Of a stretch of 64,000 bases of DNA, positions 61,882 through 64,000 are shown in pieces (position 1 is the first letter of the stretch; every line of letters begins with the position of its first letter). The stretch comes from Lysinibacillus fusiformis. GTDB lineage: Bacteria > Bacillota > Bacilli > Bacillales_A > Planococcaceae. Location: assembly GCF_003049525.1 (NCBI RefSeq), contig NZ_PYWL01000001.1:744001-808000 (forward strand), written 5' to 3'. Under the pieces are notes generated by a model, which saw nothing but the letters and a program-made list of their open reading frames with translations, made no database searches and was not told where the DNA came from. A program made the position numbers and the translations under genes.

Positions 61882-63936
61882 ATGAAACGAAAAAGCTATC
61901 ATCGAAAGCAAAAGCGTGTAAAGCGCACACGGAAATCACTTACTTATTTTGTCGCCTTTGCAACTGCAATTGTCGTAGCATTTGTAGCACTACGCATCTA
62001 TGTTCAAGTGGCTGGTGCACCGCCTTTAACCGTACCGAAAGCCTCAATTTTCTTAGATGAAAATGAGAACCAAATTGGAGACCACTTTACAAATCAGAGA
62101 CGTTATTGGGTTGGTCTCGATGAGATGTCACCTTTTTTAAAAGAAGCAGTAGTAGCTGTTGAAGATAAAGATTTTTATAAACATGGTGGCTTTGACTATT
62201 CACGTATTGCTGGTGCGATTTTAGTGGATATTAAAGCTGGAGGAAAGGTACAAGGAGCTAGTACAATTACCCAGCAATATGCGCGTAACCTTTATCTTTC
62301 TCATGAGAAATCTTGGACACGTAAATTAAATGAAGCTCTGTATGCTTATAGATTAGAAGTTTTTTATGATAAGGATGAAATATTAGAAGGTTATTTAAAT
62401 ACGGTTTATTACGGTCATGGCATGTACGGGGTTGAAGCGGCCAGTCGATTTTACTTTGGCAAGTCTGCTCGTGATTTAACGCTTGCAGAGGCAGCCATGT
62501 TAACCGGTGTACCAAAGGGTCCAAGTATCTATTCGCCAATTGCTAATTTGGACAAAGCTACAAATCGCCAACATGTTATTTTAAAGCTTATGGCAGATCA
62601 AGGAGCTATTTCACAAGAAGAAAAAACACGTGCAGAAAATGAACAACTTGTATTGAAAAATGACAGTTGGGTAGCAACCAAATCTGTTGCCCCTTATTTC
62701 CTAGATGTTGCTTGGCAAGAAGCGAGTGAAATTTTAAAATCAAAAAATTTGGATATTAGTGAGGGTGGCTGGACGATTCAAACGACCTTGAATCTTGAAC
62801 ATCAAAAAGCAGCCGAGGAAGCAGTGGCAAAAAACATGCCTGCTGATGATCTTCAAACAGCCTTTGTTAGTATGGAATCTAAAACAGGTGCTGTAACAGC
62901 ATTAGTAGGTGGTCGTGACTATGCAGTAAGTTCATTTAACCGTGTGACACAGGCAAAACGTCAGCCAGGGTCTACCATCAAGCCTATTTTATATGCGGCG
63001 GCTTTAGAAAATGGGTACACTCCGCTTACTTTTTTAGATGTAGGTGAAACAACTTTTACCTATGATAATGGACGAGGGACGTATGCCCCTAAAAACGTAA
63101 ATGGGCAGTTTGCTGATCACGATATGACTATGGCGCAAGCTATTGCTATCTCGGATAATATTTATGCTGTAAAGACTTTAGAAGACATTGGCTTCAAGGA
63201 ATTTCACGATATGGCGAACCGTTTTAATGTAGGCATTGGTGCAAAGGATAATTTATCAATTGCACTTGGCACGATCGAAACTACGCTTTATGAAATGACA
63301 AATGCTTATAATGTTTTAGCATCACAAGGGCAGCAAATGACTCCGACGGCAATTGTATCCATAAAAAATGCTAATGGAGACGTCATTTATGAAAACAAAG
63401 GTGTGACGAAAAAAACGGAGACAGCTATTTCCAAAGAGAATGCATTTATCTTAACAGAAATGATGACAGGTATTTTCGACCCAGTTTTCAGCGATTATTC
63501 ACCTGCAACTGGAATAAGCATTCGCTCACGCATGACCCATACTTATGCAGCAAAATCAGGGTCTACCAATAGTGACCAGTGGCTTATCGGTTTTACACCA
63601 AGTCTAACTGCTGGTGTCTGGAACGGCTATGACCAAGGGAAAAACCTAACGACAAAAGAAGATACTGCAGCGACAAAGCAAATATGGATAGACTTTATGG
63701 AGACTGTTAATAAAGGGACAAAAAATGAAGATTTCAAAAAGCCAAAAGCTGTTGAAGGTGTTGTTATCGATATCGAAACAGGTAAATTAGCGACTGACGC
63801 TTGTCCAAAACAACGACTTGTCTATATGGAATCTAAGGATGTACCAACTGAGAAATGTACGAACTTTGACATTCTTGACAGTAATACATGGGGAGAATTT
63901 TGGAATATGCTACCGTTCTCCATATTTAAAGACTAA
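61882..63936 (+). CDS. pbpG: Class A penicillin-binding protein (PbpG/PBP2d-like)
   Basis: This 684-aa bifunctional peptidoglycan synthase has a basic N-terminus, one membrane anchor (about 25–45), a GT51 glycosyltransferase domain (about 65–240: VAVEDKDFYKHGGFDYSRI, GASTITQQYARNLYL) and a transpeptidase domain (about 330–640) with SxxK in RQPGSTIKPI, SDN in AISDNIYAVK and KSGS in YAAKSGSTNSDQW. The ATG at 61,882 follows GAGGTGAAAG. The position divergent from speB matches B. subtilis pbpG (ywhE), a sporulation PBP. Housekeeping PBP1 is a less likely alternative. Confidence 0.9.
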   Translation: MKRKSYHRKQKRVKRTRKSLTYFVAFATAIVVAFVALRIYVQVAGAPPLTVPKASIFLDENENQIGDHFTNQRRYWVGLDEMSPFLKEAVVAVEDKDFYKHGGFDYSRIAGAILVDIKAGGKVQGASTITQQYARNLYLSHEKSWTRKLNEALYAYRLEVFYDKDEILEGYLNTVYYGHGMYGVEAASRFYFGKSARDLTLAEAAMLTGVPKGPSIYSPIANLDKATNRQHVILKLMADQGAISQEEKTRAENEQLVLKNDSWVATKSVAPYFLDVAWQEASEILKSKNLDISEGGWTIQTTLNLEHQKAAEEAVAKNMPADDLQTAFVSMESKTGAVTALVGGRDYAVSSFNRVTQAKRQPGSTIKPILYAAALENGYTPLTFLDVGETTFTYDNGRGTYAPKNVNGQFADHDMTMAQAIAISDNIYAVKTLEDIGFKEFHDMANRFNVGIGAKDNLSIALGTIETTLYEMTNAYNVLASQGQQMTPTAIVSIKNANGDVIYENKGVTKKTETAISKENAFILTEMMTGIFDPVFSDYSPATGISIRSRMTHTYAAKSGSTNSDQWLIGFTPSLTAGVWNGYDQGKNLTTKEDTAATKQIWIDFMETVNKGTKNEDFKKPKAVEGVVIDIETGKLATDACPKQRLVYMESKDVPTEKCTNFDILDSNTWGEFWNMLPFSIFKD

Positions 63937-64000
63937 AAAATAAACAAACAATCATCCGGAAACCTTTTTAAGCCTAATACGTTTTAAGTTATGAAGGCTC
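63937..64000. other. Right edge
   Basis: The last 64 bases after pbpG show a partial hairpin-like stretch but no coding frame or clear terminator. Confidence 0.4.

Overview
This is a low-GC Gram-positive chromosome segment that looks like Lysinibacillus or a close relative in the Bacillaceae/Planococcaceae. Gene order matches the Bacillus subtilis spo0F–fbaA–tal–murAB–glpX–rho–rpmE–tdk–prfA–prmC–spoIIR–ywlC block and its pyrG/rpoE and argS/ywiB neighbourhoods. Sporulation genes (spo0F, spoIIR, a pbpG-like PBP) show an endospore former. The species is inferred from gene content and order only.

Layout: 0–5 kb carries translation and nucleotide genes (ywlC, spoIIR, prmC, prfA, tdk, rpmE). 5.2–13.1 kb is a Fur-boxed iron-siderophore uptake cluster placed between rpmE and rho, which are adjacent in B. 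subtilis. Its first gene is an AraC regulator continuous in frame with a lipoprotein. 13.1–22.7 kb returns to the core block (rho, glpX, murAB, tal, fbaA, spo0F, ywjG, pyrG, rpoE), with a 97-bp tandem duplication between spo0F and fbaA. 23–34 kb is an acyl-CoA block: IcmF (B12-dependent isobutyryl-CoA mutase), a TetR regulator, two acyl-CoA dehydrogenases, 3-hydroxyacyl-CoA dehydrogenase, thiolase and a FadF-like Fe-S oxidoreductase. Two matching 7-4-7 operators lie upstream of the thiolase and fadF. 34–38.6 kb is a cobalamin riboswitch-controlled operon (btuF, btuC, a btuD–cbiZ fusion, pduO) that could supply the adenosylcobalamin IcmF needs. 38.7–42.3 kb is a MerR-regulated acyl-CoA synthetase/dehydrogenase operon, followed by argS, ywiB and a short YidC-like gene with a small membrane partner.

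45,799–60,706 is an integrated element of about 14.9 kb bounded by an 18-bp direct repeat that is the 3' end of speB (agmatinase). It has a tyrosine integrase, a CI-like repressor facing an excisionase across four palindromic operators, a replication initiator gene with an internal iteron origin, an ArpU-like regulator, a Com-like zinc finger and an HK97-type prohead protease. No terminase, portal, major capsid or tail gene is recognisable. This fits a phage satellite (PICI-like) better than an intact prophage. Its left half carries candidate defence cargo: a SIR2-domain protein whose start codon and ribosome binding site lie in a long hairpin, an Abi_2-family protein, and a 26-aa hydrophobic peptide resembling a type I toxin. 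A second regulator/operator array sits at 49.3–49.5 kb. The element also brings a hairpin resembling the speB terminator that it displaced.

Right of the element are intact speB and a divergent pbpG-like class A penicillin-binding protein. No rRNA, tRNA, insertion sequence or CRISPR array was seen.
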